DNA of 64,000 nucleotides, taken from positions 1 through 64,000 of the forward strand of contig JAFGVV010000028.1 of the NCBI GenBank assembly GCA_016937795.1, read 5' to 3'. The notes beneath the pieces are model-generated. The model was not told the origin of the DNA and searched no databases. It worked only from the letters and a program-made list of their open reading frames with translations. Source of the DNA: Paludibacteraceae bacterium. GTDB lineage: Bacteria; Bacteroidota; Bacteroidia; Bacteroidales; Paludibacteraceae. A program made the translations under genes and the position numbers. Shown one piece after another: positions 18,394 through 26,312 of this stretch (the stretch's first letter is position 1; every line of letters begins with the position of its first letter).

Positions 18394-19533
18394 TTATTGC
18401 CTGTTGTAATAACTTTTAATATAACTTACTGCCTGCGAATAAATGGGTTTTGTGAATTCCACAAACAATTGCTGATGCGAGGGTGGAATTTGTGGTTGCC
18501 GGTTGATATTGTTTTTCTGCTCAGCTGTGAGTGCACGCTCATCGCCGTTGAACGATGCCCAGGTAGTAAACCATACATATTCGCCCGCGAAATTGCGTTG
18601 TTGGATTAGCCGGTTTTGTCCGTCGTAAATGCGAACACTCAGCACGCCGCCCGATTTTATTTCGCGACGATAAGTATGATACTTTGCTGTAACCACATTG
18701 TACACATCTACTTTTTTTCCGTTTACAGTAGCTGTTCCCACTTTTACACTGTCGCTTTTCATTTCCACTGTGTTTTTAGTGTCGCGCACATTTCCAATAG
18801 AGAAATCCTCGAAATTCAGTACCAGAAACTGATGCGGTTGTAGTTCGCGATTTTGCTGATATTCGTAGAAATTGTAAAAACGAATAAAGCGTTTGCGTAA
18901 GTACTGACTGACTTCTGACATTAACTCGTCGCTGAAAAAGTCGGCTGAAAGCTGGTATGAACGGCCTGTAAGTGGTTTTTCGACCACCACACGCAGGGTC
19001 GCAGCAAAGCGGGCTTCTTCAATCAGGTTCAGCACATCGCGGTAACCGTAATGAAATTCATTTGTTTTATTGAAAAACTGATAGGCATTTCTTCCCTGTT
19101 CCAAAGTGCCGGCATCGAGTGCTCTGAGCCCTAAATCGTAAAACTGTGCAGCAGCTTTCTCGCGGGCCGCAGTCAATTCGGCGTGATAAGTTACAGGTTC
19201 GGGAATCAGTTCGCTGGCTCTTGGCGTTTTGTAAATGGCATTGGCCATTTGGTTGATTCGTTCATATTCGTACACTACAGTTTCGTAGGCAGTTTGATGA
19301 TTCGATGCAATAGCTGCAGCAATATCGCGTTCAGCAGCTTTCACAGCCAGAGGATATGCTTTTGTGAGCACATAACCGGCTTTATCGCTGCGGGGTGAAC
19401 TTCTAAGCTTGTCCACAGCATCGATCACAGCTTTGTAATAGTCGCCTTTTTTCATGGCCTTGTAGCCTGACGAACAGGCAAAAGTCAGCATTGTGACAGC
19501 CAACAGAAACAGTAGTTTGTAGATTTTTTTCAT
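18394..19533 (-). CDS. Lipoprotein of unknown function, 379 aa
   Basis: Not assigned to a named family. Seen: hydrophobic N terminus with lipobox LTFAC and Cys20 as the likely acylated residue; residues about 25-180 are strongly alpha-helical and read like TPR-type helices (KKGDYYKAVIDAVDKLR, then FYDLGLRALDAGTLEQGRNA); residues about 190-379 look beta-rich (VVVEKPLTGRSYQLSADFF, KSGGVLSVRIYDGQNRLIQQ). This matches lipoproteins that are common in Bacteroidota but not functionally described. The likely location is the periplasmic face of a membrane. It is transcribed alone; the upstream gap to argS is filled by the second copy of the mosaic repeat. Confidence 0.75.
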   Translation of the reverse strand: MKKIYKLLFLLAVTMLTFACSSGYKAMKKGDYYKAVIDAVDKLRSSPRSDKAGYVLTKAYPLAVKAAERDIAAAIASNHQTAYETVVYEYERINQMANAIYKTPRASELIPEPVTYHAELTAAREKAAAQFYDLGLRALDAGTLEQGRNAYQFFNKTNEFHYGYRDVLNLIEEARFAATLRVVVEKPLTGRSYQLSADFFSDELMSEVSQYLRKRFIRFYNFYEYQQNRELQPHQFLVLNFEDFSIGNVRDTKNTVEMKSDSVKVGTATVNGKKVDVYNVVTAKYHTYRREIKSGGVLSVRIYDGQNRLIQQRNFAGEYVWFTTWASFNGDERALTAEQKNNINRQPQIPPSHQQLFVEFTKPIYSQAVSYIKSYYNRQ

Positions 19534-19569
19534 AACAATCCCGATATGGTGGAAAAAAGAACAAATAAC

Positions 19570-19728
19570 AATTGATAGTTGATAATTGACAATGGATAAT
19601 CATTTTTTTATTTACCATTTAATCATTTACCATTTACTATTTAATAGTATCGTCTCTGAAAAATAATGACTAATTAACAAATTGACTAATCAACTAATTA
19701 ACCAATCAACCAATTAACCAATCAACCT
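19570..19728 (-). repeat. Mosaic intergenic repeat, copy 2 (inverted relative to copy 1)
   Basis: On the - strand this holds the same three blocks as 468-637: GGTTGATTGGTTAATTGG-type units, then TCAGAGACGATACTATTAAA with TAGTAAATGGTAAATG, then ATTATCCATTGTCAATTATC and ACTATCAATTG. It fills the space between the lipoprotein start and the argS stop codon. The last block also occurs at 38616-38642 and, translated, inside valS. Confidence 0.8.
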
Positions 19729-19771
19729 TAAACTTTGGAACCCGAAACTATGAAGCTTTCGAACTTTGTTT

Positions 19772-21565
19772 CTACATTCTCTCCGGAACTTCAATTCCTA
19801 AAAGTCCCATTGCAGTTTTAATTACTTTGGCAATGGCTTCCGAAAGGTTCAGACGGAAAATTTTCAGTGTTTCGTTTTCTTCTCTCAAAATCGAAAAATC
19901 GTGATAGAACTGATTGTATTCCTTCACAAGGTCGTACGTATAGTTGGCTATAAGTGCAGGACTAAATTCCTCACCGGCCTGACGAACTACTGCGGGGAAT
20001 CCTGAAAGCAATTGAATCAGATAGCTTTCTTTTTCCGAGATTTCGATTGTTTTATCAATTTCTGTTCCAAAATTTATTCTCTGATCGGCAGCTTTGCGCA
20101 ATACCGATTTAATACGCGCATGCGTGTACTGAATAAACGGACCTGTATTGCCATTAAAATCAATAGATTCCTTAGGATTAAAGGTCATGTTTTTGCGTGG
20201 ATCCACTTTCAGAATAAAGTATTTGAGTGCGCCCAAACCAACCATGCGGGCAATTTCGCGAATTTCTTCTTCGCTGCAATTGTCGAGTTTGCCAAGTTCC
20301 TGCGAAGTTTCACGTGCAGTTTCAATCATTTCGGCCATCAAATCATCGGCGTCAACTACAGTTCCTTCACGACTTTTCATTTTGCCTTCGGGCAGTTCCA
20401 CCATTCCGTAGGAAAAGTGTACAAGGCTTTTTCCCCATTCGTAACCCAGACGGTCGAGCAGGAGAGAAAGTACCTGAAAATGATAATTTTGCTCATTGCC
20501 AACTACATACACCATTTTGTCGATTTTATAATCGTCGTAGCGAAGTTTAGCTGTACCAATGTCCTGCGTCATATATACCGAAGTTCCATCGGCGCGAAGC
20601 AGGAGTTTTTCATCGAGTCCGTCTGGTGTCAAATCGGCCCACACCGAGCTGTCGTCGCGACGATAGAAAACCTTTTCGGCTTCACCACGTTCCACTTCCG
20701 ATTTTCCGGTGAGATATGTGTCTGATTCGTAATATATTTTGTCGAAATTAACGCCGAGCTCTTTGTATGTTTCGTCGAAACCGGCATACACCCAGCCGTT
20801 CATGGTTTCCCAAAGCTGACGCACTTCGGCATCGTTTTGTTCCCATGCGAGCAACATTTTCTGAGCTTCGAGCATAAGCGGAGCATTTTTCTTGGCTTCC
20901 TCTTCGGTCATGCCTTTCTCCATAAGCTCTTTTATTTCAGTTTTGTAAGCCTTGTCGAAAACCACGTAGTATTTTCCAACCAAATGGTCGCCTTTCATGC
21001 CTGTGCTTTCGGGAGTTTCGCCGTTGCCGAAAAGTTTCCATGCGAGCATCGATTTACAGATATGAATACCACGGTCGTTTACAATATTGGTTTTTACCAC
21101 CTGCCAGCCGTTGGCTTTCTGAATTTCGGAAATGCTGAATCCGAGCAGGTTATTGCGTATATGTCCTAAGTGAAGTGGTTTGTTGGTGTTGGGCGACGAA
21201 TATTCAATCATCATAAGTGGCGAATTGTCGTCAGAAGCGACAGTGCCAAATTTCTCATTTGCACTGATATTGTTCAGCAAATCAATCCAATAGGTGCGGT
21301 TAATGCTCAGGTTCAGAAAACCTTTGATTACATTAAATGCTGAAATAACATGGCTGTTTTGTACAAGGTATTCGCCAATTTCCTGACCGGCACCTTCGGG
21401 CGATTTACGCGCTGCTTTTACAAAAGGAAATACAACAACTGTGACATCGCCTTCAAATTCTTTCTTTGTTTTTTGTAACTGTATTTGAGCGGGCTCGGTT
21501 TCGAACTGATATAACACGCTGACAGCCTGCGATACTGCCTCTTGAATGATAGCTTCTAAATTCAT
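19772..21565 (-). CDS. argS: Arginyl-tRNA synthetase, 597 aa
   Basis: Class I aminoacyl-tRNA synthetase charging tRNA-Arg in the cytoplasm. Seen: an N-terminal additional domain (about 1-110); the HIGH-type motif in NTNKPLHLGHIRNNLLG (about 130-146); a Rossmann catalytic core with SVYMTQDIGTAKLRYDDY; the KMSKS-equivalent in EGKMKSREGTVVDADD; and a C-terminal all-helical anticodon-binding (DALR) domain ending LLGIEVPERM. The length is typical (about 580-600 aa). A TATCTTTG -7 box lies on the - strand at 21600-21593, about 28 bp before the ATG, without a clear -33 box. It is a single-copy essential housekeeping gene with nothing unusual seen. Confidence 0.97.
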   Translation of the reverse strand: MNLEAIIQEAVSQAVSVLYQFETEPAQIQLQKTKKEFEGDVTVVVFPFVKAARKSPEGAGQEIGEYLVQNSHVISAFNVIKGFLNLSINRTYWIDLLNNISANEKFGTVASDDNSPLMMIEYSSPNTNKPLHLGHIRNNLLGFSISEIQKANGWQVVKTNIVNDRGIHICKSMLAWKLFGNGETPESTGMKGDHLVGKYYVVFDKAYKTEIKELMEKGMTEEEAKKNAPLMLEAQKMLLAWEQNDAEVRQLWETMNGWVYAGFDETYKELGVNFDKIYYESDTYLTGKSEVERGEAEKVFYRRDDSSVWADLTPDGLDEKLLLRADGTSVYMTQDIGTAKLRYDDYKIDKMVYVVGNEQNYHFQVLSLLLDRLGYEWGKSLVHFSYGMVELPEGKMKSREGTVVDADDLMAEMIETARETSQELGKLDNCSEEEIREIARMVGLGALKYFILKVDPRKNMTFNPKESIDFNGNTGPFIQYTHARIKSVLRKAADQRINFGTEIDKTIEISEKESYLIQLLSGFPAVVRQAGEEFSPALIANYTYDLVKEYNQFYHDFSILREENETLKIFRLNLSEAIAKVIKTAMGLLGIEVPERM

Positions 21566-21673
21566 CGTTTTTTACATTTGCATTTTGGACTGCAAAGATA
21601 CAAAAAAGTTTGGCGTTCCGCGATTTGAGATTTGAGTTTTGAACCGGCATAAGCAACTTACAGTCGACTGAAA

Positions 21674-21706
21674 GAAAAAAGCCGCAGGCGAATACCCACG
21701 GTTTTT
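21674..21706 (-). terminator. Probable terminator after the beta-barrel gene
   Basis: On the - strand, ACCGTGGG and CCTGCGGC can pair (seven pairs including G-U) around a 6 nt loop, followed by TTTTTT. This is a moderate match. Confidence 0.5.
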
Positions 21707-21725
21707 CAAGTATTTATGATAAAGA

Positions 21726-22382
21726 TTAAAATATCTTCCAACCCAATGAAATTACGAAGTTTGAGTTTAAATCTGGCTTGTCTTGCCATGTAGCTGTGTG
21801 TAAGCTGTTTATGATGTTCATTCGTGCATCGAGGGTAAACATTAATACATCTACTCCAGCACCAAACTCAAGTCCAACCTGAGAATTTTTAAATTCGCCT
21901 TCTAAAGCTTCTCTATCTAACGGATCATTGTTTGTTAGATTTTTAAACGAAACCTGAGAACCTGCATCTAACCTGAACTTAGGGCCTGCAAATACACGCA
22001 GATTTACTACTTTTAAATCCAAAAGTCTGTATCCGAGTAACAGAGGGATATCTATCGTGCTGAAAGTTACATATTTTTCGACATCGACATCCGGATTCAT
22101 AGCATCCTGAATGGTGAATTCGTAATCTTTTTTTTGCATTGAATAAAGCAATTCAGGCTGAATGTACACTTTATCGAAAAACAAGCGGCCAAAAGCCCCG
22201 AGGTGAAAGCCATTATTGAGTTCCGATTTTACATTTGTTAAATCATATTCTCCCGACCTAACGGAAGCTACATTGTCTAAATTTAGCGAGGAGTTGTATC
22301 CCGCCTTGATTCCGAAGTTGACCTGTGCCCGTACAAACGATACACTGAGCAGAAGTACAGCTGCTAAAACGATTTTTTTCAT
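21726..22382 (-). CDS. Outer membrane beta-barrel protein (PorT-like fold), 218 aa
   Basis: Small outer-membrane barrel of the OMP_b-brl_2 type that is abundant in Bacteroidota. Seen: signal peptide (1-19, ending SFVRAQ); the typical opening VNFGIKAGYNSS; strand pairs such as GFHLGAFGRLFF and KVYIQPELLYSMQKKDYEF; DIPLLLGYRL; FAGPKFRLDAG; and a last strand ending NFVISLGWKIF with a C-terminal aromatic residue, as expected for BAM substrates. The fold suggests eight strands. Function is unknown; members range from PorT (T9SS) to simple porin-like proteins, and nothing here links it firmly to PorT. It has its own transcription unit with a probable terminator after it. Confidence 0.85.
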   Translation of the reverse strand: MKKIVLAAVLLLSVSFVRAQVNFGIKAGYNSSLNLDNVASVRSGEYDLTNVKSELNNGFHLGAFGRLFFDKVYIQPELLYSMQKKDYEFTIQDAMNPDVDVEKYVTFSTIDIPLLLGYRLLDLKVVNLRVFAGPKFRLDAGSQVSFKNLTNNDPLDREALEGEFKNSQVGLEFGAGVDVLMFTLDARMNIINSLHTATWQDKPDLNSNFVISLGWKIF

Positions 22383-22451
22383 AAAATACTTTTTGATGGT
22401 TTAATATTTGAAACGTTTGATTGTAGTGCGTTGTTTTCATGTTAATAGCAT

Positions 22452-23360
22452 TTATTCCTTTAGCGGGTTATGAATTTTGATTTTTGAACTTTTAAAAATC
22501 ATATCGCCTGTGTCGGGAATGTCAATCATATACTCTTTTCGTTTTGGGTTGCTGAGTTTCCGGTCGCGAAGCCATACGTTGAATTCTTTTAGTTGTGCGT
22601 AATTTATGCCTTGTTCCTGCGCCCATTTAGCCAAATCGCCGATTGAATCTTTTACTGCCACTTTTTGGGTGTTAATGTGCTGATAGTAATGTTCGCGGTC
22701 GATACGAAAGCCCAGGCGATATGGGTTTTCGATAAATTGCTTCATGGCCAGAATACGAAACAGATATCGACTACTTTCGCTTACCAAATGCATATCGTAG
22801 GCTTCCTGAACATATTGTTTCTGTTGCTCTGAACTGATTTTGCCCATACCGGCATTGTACGATACAGCTGCGGTTGTCCAGCTGCGGTAACGGTTGAAGG
22901 CCGTTTTCAGATATTTGCAGGCAGCTTCTGTCGCTTTTTCTAGATGATAACGCTCGTCCACTTCATCGCTAACTTCAAGTCCGTGTTCTTTTGCTGTGGC
23001 AGGCATTAATTGCCACAATCCCCCCGCTGTGGCAGGTGAAAGTGCCCTCGTGTCCAGATTACTTTCGATAACAGCCAGATATTTGAAATCATCGGGTATT
23101 CCATTTGCTTTCAGAATAGGTTCGATTATGGGGAAGTATCGATTAGCACGTTTTAAGATTAAGATGCTGTTGGTGTGGGTATATGCAATTTGAGTTTGCT
23201 CGCGGTCGAACCGTTCGCGCAGATCGTAACGGTCGAGCAAAATGGTTTGACCTGCAAACTGAACTTTAGCAGGAATGGGAAAACTAACCACTGTTTGAGT
23301 GGCATTTGCAAATAAATTTAAAATAATAAAAAGCGATAAAAAAAATAGTTTACGATGCAT
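22452..23360 (-). CDS. Lytic transglycosylase with SLT domain, 302 aa
   Basis: Periplasmic or outer-membrane-associated peptidoglycan lyase that cuts the MurNAc-GlcNAc bond. Seen: signal peptide (1-20); SLT/GH23 domain at about 72-230 with catalytic Glu99 in LAVIESNLD; the following signatures ALSPATAGGLWQLMPATA and AAVSYNAGMG. Known: this order (ES, GLWQLMP, AYNAG) is family 1 lytic transglycosylase, as in MltD/Slt. Unlike MltD it has no LysM repeats; the C-terminal 70 residues (ISDLAKWAQ-like helix, then LREFNVWLRDRKL-type segment) resemble a degenerate peptidoglycan-binding or LysM remnant. A CAAAAGTA (- strand TACTTTTG) at 23389-23396 is a likely -7 box. Confidence 0.9.
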   Translation of the reverse strand: MHRKLFFLSLFIILNLFANATQTVVSFPIPAKVQFAGQTILLDRYDLRERFDREQTQIAYTHTNSILILKRANRYFPIIEPILKANGIPDDFKYLAVIESNLDTRALSPATAGGLWQLMPATAKEHGLEVSDEVDERYHLEKATEAACKYLKTAFNRYRSWTTAAVSYNAGMGKISSEQQKQYVQEAYDMHLVSESSRYLFRILAMKQFIENPYRLGFRIDREHYYQHINTQKVAVKDSIGDLAKWAQEQGINYAQLKEFNVWLRDRKLSNPKRKEYMIDIPDTGDMIFKSSKIKIHNPLKE

Positions 23361-23446
23361 TTCAGATTAATTTTGGATTGATTTTCTACAAAAGTAATAT
23401 TTTCCTGTTTACGAGTGTTGAACCGAATGTTATTTTCACACAAATA

Positions 23447-23475
23447 TTGCTTAACGCATAAAATAATTATCTTTG
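23447..23475 (+). promoter_or_regulatory. Promoter TTG-N18-TATCTTTG for coaD
   Basis: TTG at 23447-23449 and TATCTTTG at 23468-23475, a good match to the Bacteroidetes -33/-7 consensus. The predicted leader to the coaD ATG is about 75 nt. Confidence 0.7.
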
Positions 23476-23556
23476 CAACTGCTTGTGTTTGTAATTATGT
23501 TAGTTTTTTAATAGTAATACATGCAGATTATCAAAAATTAAGCCAGAATATTATAA

Positions 23557-24009
23557 ATGAAAAGAGCCATTTTTCCGGGGACTTTCGACCCCTTTACTGT
23601 AGGACATTATAGTATTGTTACACGCGGATTGACATTATTCGACGAAATTGTGATAGGCATTGGAACCAATCAGTCCAAGAAAACACTTTTTTCGGTTGAA
23701 AAGCGCCTTGAAATGATACACCAGGCTTTTGATGGTAATCCCAGAGTGCGTGTAGAGTCATATAATAGTCTGACAGTCGATTTTGCACTGGCGGTTGAGG
23801 CTGGTTTTATATTACGCGGATTACGTTCGGTAGGCGATTTTGAGTACGAAAGAACCATTGGCGATACGAATAGGATTTTGACAGGGCTCGAAACAGTTAT
23901 TCTATTTACCGAATCTGCCTATTCGCATATTTCGTCCACAGTAGCCCGCGACCTGATCTCGTACGGAAAGGATATTTCTTCATTTTTGCCACCAAATGTG
24001 AAAATCTAA
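23557..24009 (+). CDS. coaD: Phosphopantetheine adenylyltransferase, 150 aa
   Basis: Converts 4'-phosphopantetheine and ATP to dephospho-CoA, the fourth step of CoA synthesis, in the cytoplasm. Seen: the nucleotidyltransferase signature GTFDPFTVGH (residues 8-17, with His17 the (T/H)xGH histidine); GIGTNQSKK; the RGLRSVGDFEYE region; and the C-terminal SHISSTVARDL motif (family ISST.VR). The length is standard. The ATG at 23557 fits the family start MKRAIFPGTFDP. The next gene begins 11 bp after the stop, so both are likely on one mRNA from the promoter at 23447. Confidence 0.97.
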   Translation: MKRAIFPGTFDPFTVGHYSIVTRGLTLFDEIVIGIGTNQSKKTLFSVEKRLEMIHQAFDGNPRVRVESYNSLTVDFALAVEAGFILRGLRSVGDFEYERTIGDTNRILTGLETVILFTESAYSHISSTVARDLISYGKDISSFLPPNVKI

Positions 24010-24020
24010 TTTTCTGTGGT

Positions 24021-24830
24021 ATGACAGATCATAGTTTTGAAGAAAATATGTTGCGTATGCGCCTCCTGTATCTACGCAATGAGTTCTCCGACCTGATAAC
24101 TCGGAGAAACGAAATGATTTGCCACGAAGATAATTATCTTCAAAACCTTTATCTGAATATCTTTGGACCCCAAAAATACGAAATTTATTGTCTTAAACTC
24201 GATATTGCAATCCTGAAACGACGAGGGGAGTACCTCAGTCATTATATCACGCATAACCGGATTCCCGAGTTGAAAGTAATAGAGCAGGAACTGAACAAGA
24301 ATTTCGAACAATATATTAAGCAATCGGAAGAGGAAGCATTGAAACTTGCAGCTGCCCGTGAATATATCGAAAACAATAAAGCTGAACCTGAATTGCTTAA
24401 GCAGGCTACTGAGCTTTACCGTACTATTATCCCACATATTCATCCAAAAATTTATCAGGAGTCTTGTGCCCGATGTGTCGATTTGCTGGCACAGACAAAC
24501 TCAGCTTATGTAACGCTTGACATTCAACGGTTAGAGAAAATTGCAACACTTACGGCTAATATTGTAAAAGAGGATCATTTTGAGGATACAAAAGAATTTA
24601 TACTCTTTGTCGATAAAATTGAGGTCAGAGTGAATAAACTCAGAAGTCGTGTGGAAAGTATGAATCTTGATTTCCCGTTTTGTTATCGCGATAAAATGTG
24701 TGATGAGCAGTGGATTGCAAGCGAGATTGTAAAATTGGATAAGGAGATTTTAAATCTGGGAGATGAGAAACGCAAGGTATCCGACGAAGTAATTCTTTGT
24801 CAGCTTTGGAAACCGGATAGTTTAAATTAA
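24021..24830 (+). CDS. Helical cytoplasmic protein of unknown function, possible degenerate J-like segment, 269 aa
   Basis: Not recognised. Seen: no signal peptide or membrane segment; almost entirely predicted alpha-helix with long charged stretches (RMRLLYLRNEFSDLITRR; KVIEQELNKNFEQYIKQSEEE), so coiled coil is likely; a central segment around residues 130-180, LYRTIIPHIHPKIYQE followed by LLAQTNSAYVTLDIQRLEKI, whose layout resembles the J-domain helix II-HPD loop-helix III arrangement, with HPK in place of HPD. Inferred: a degenerate J-like scaffold that would not stimulate DnaK normally. It follows coaD by 11 bp and is probably co-transcribed, but the pairing does not suggest a CoA role. 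It could equally be an unrelated helical bundle. Confidence 0.6.
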   Translation: MTDHSFEENMLRMRLLYLRNEFSDLITRRNEMICHEDNYLQNLYLNIFGPQKYEIYCLKLDIAILKRRGEYLSHYITHNRIPELKVIEQELNKNFEQYIKQSEEEALKLAAAREYIENNKAEPELLKQATELYRTIIPHIHPKIYQESCARCVDLLAQTNSAYVTLDIQRLEKIATLTANIVKEDHFEDTKEFILFVDKIEVRVNKLRSRVESMNLDFPFCYRDKMCDEQWIASEIVKLDKEILNLGDEKRKVSDEVILCQLWKPDSLN

Positions 24831-24939
24831 GGCCTTTTTTGCTTTTTTGCACATCCAGATAATGTCTGAAACAAAGTTTTTCCATACTTTTGTTAGCTTA
24901 AACAAAGCAGATATAAACACACAGACTTATTTTTTAGAA

Positions 24940-26166
24940 ATGAATAAAACCTTTGCACCTTTTGCAAAACCGATGTATGTGATGTTAAAATCGGTAGGAT
25001 CGGCCTGCAATCTTAAATGTGAATACTGTTACTATCTCGAAAAGGAAAATCTCTATCCTTCGGCCAAAGGTCAGTTAATGAGCGATGCGCTCCTCGATAA
25101 ATTTACTGAACAATACATTAATTCACAGACACAGAGTGAAATACTTTTTACCTGGCATGGTGGCGAAACACTGTTACGTCCAATAAGTTTTTACAAAAAG
25201 GCCCTCGAGTTTCAAAAAAAATACGGACGAGGACGTAAAATTGACAATGTAATTCAAACCAATGGAACGCTGCTCAACGATGCCTGGTGCGAATTTTTTA
25301 AAGAAAACAATTTTTTAGTGGGTATTTCTATCGATGGCCCGCAGGAGTTTCACGACGAATATCGCCGAAATAAAGGTGGTCAGCCCACTTTTGTGAAGGT
25401 TATGAAAGGAATTAATCTGCTCAAAAAACATGGCGTGGAATTTAATGCTATGGCTGTGGTGAACGATTTTAATGCCGATTATCCGATCGAATTTTACAAT
25501 TTTTTCAAACAAATAGATTGCCGTTATATACAGTTTGCGCCTATAGTGGAGCGAATTGGTAACCGCACCGACGGCCTGAAGCTATCAGCGCCGCACGAGG
25601 AAGCAACGCTTACCGATTTTTCGGTGAAGCCTGTGCAGTGGGGAAAATTTCTGTGTGCACTTTTCGATGAGTGGATCAAAGAAGATGTCGGAAAATTCTA
25701 CATTCAGATGTTTGACTCTACGCTTGCTAACTGGATAGGGGTTCAGCCTGGTGTATGTACATTGGCCAAACATTGCGGACATGCAGGTGTGATGGAGTTC
25801 AACGGCGATGTGTATTCGTGCGACCACTTTGTTTTTCCTGAATACAAACTCGGAAATATCAATAACGAATCGCTTGCTTCGATGATGTATTCGGAACGTC
25901 AGTTGAAATTTGGAACGGACAAACATGATACTTTGCCCCGTCAGTGTAAGGAATGTGAGTTTCTTTTTGCTTGCAATGGCGAATGCCCGAAAAACCGTTT
26001 TGCATTTACAAAAGATGGCGAACCAGGACTAAATTACCTTTGTGCTGGTTGGAAAATGTTTTACAACCATGTGGCTCCTTATATGGATTTTATGAAAAAT
26101 GAACTTATGAACGAACGTCCGCCTGCAAACGTAATGGAGTGGGCGCGAAACCGCTATGTTCGCTAA
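24940..26166 (+). CDS. Radical SAM/SPASM enzyme of the anaerobic sulfatase-maturase family, 408 aa
   Basis: Probably oxidises a Cys or Ser of a sulfatase to formylglycine. Seen: radical SAM motif CNLKCEYC (Cys23, 27, 30); MFTWHGGETLLRP-like GGE motif (FTWHGGETLLR); GISIDGP; and a SPASM domain with CTLAKHCGHAG, VYSCDHFVFPEYKLGN, CKECEFLFACNGECPKNRF and a final YLCAGW, supplying ligands for two auxiliary clusters. Known: this Cys pattern is that of anSME (AtsB/ChuR). Start: the frame is open from 24847, but the ATG at 24940 gives the family start, and a TACTTTTG box at 24885-24892 would place transcription start after 24847. No sulfatase gene is in this window. It may instead serve a related peptide modification. 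Confidence 0.88.
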   Translation: MNKTFAPFAKPMYVMLKSVGSACNLKCEYCYYLEKENLYPSAKGQLMSDALLDKFTEQYINSQTQSEILFTWHGGETLLRPISFYKKALEFQKKYGRGRKIDNVIQTNGTLLNDAWCEFFKENNFLVGISIDGPQEFHDEYRRNKGGQPTFVKVMKGINLLKKHGVEFNAMAVVNDFNADYPIEFYNFFKQIDCRYIQFAPIVERIGNRTDGLKLSAPHEEATLTDFSVKPVQWGKFLCALFDEWIKEDVGKFYIQMFDSTLANWIGVQPGVCTLAKHCGHAGVMEFNGDVYSCDHFVFPEYKLGNINNESLASMMYSERQLKFGTDKHDTLPRQCKECEFLFACNGECPKNRFAFTKDGEPGLNYLCAGWKMFYNHVAPYMDFMKNELMNERPPANVMEWARNRYVR

Positions 26167-26277
26167 GATGATTTAAGAAAATGCTTTATTTAAGATAATT
26201 ACAGATTAAAATCCCATGACCATAATAAAATTTTGGACACACAAAGGGATGATTATGAAAATTAACACTAATCTCTG

Positions 26278-26301
26278 TCCCCCTTTAGGGGTTAGGGGTC
26301 A
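26278..26301 (-). repeat. Palindromic repeat family A, intergenic copy
   Basis: On the - strand: GACCCCTAACCCCTAAAGGG plus GGA, the same word found in valS at 35561-35580 and twice at 58964-59050. It ends 11 bp before the ATG of the S41 protease gene, so it would lie in that gene's 5' leader. Confidence 0.8.
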
Positions 26302-26312
26302 ATTATAAACAG

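Noticed and set aside
20012..20725. 237-codon + strand open frame within argS
   Set aside because: Phe- and Ser-rich antisense shadow of argS.
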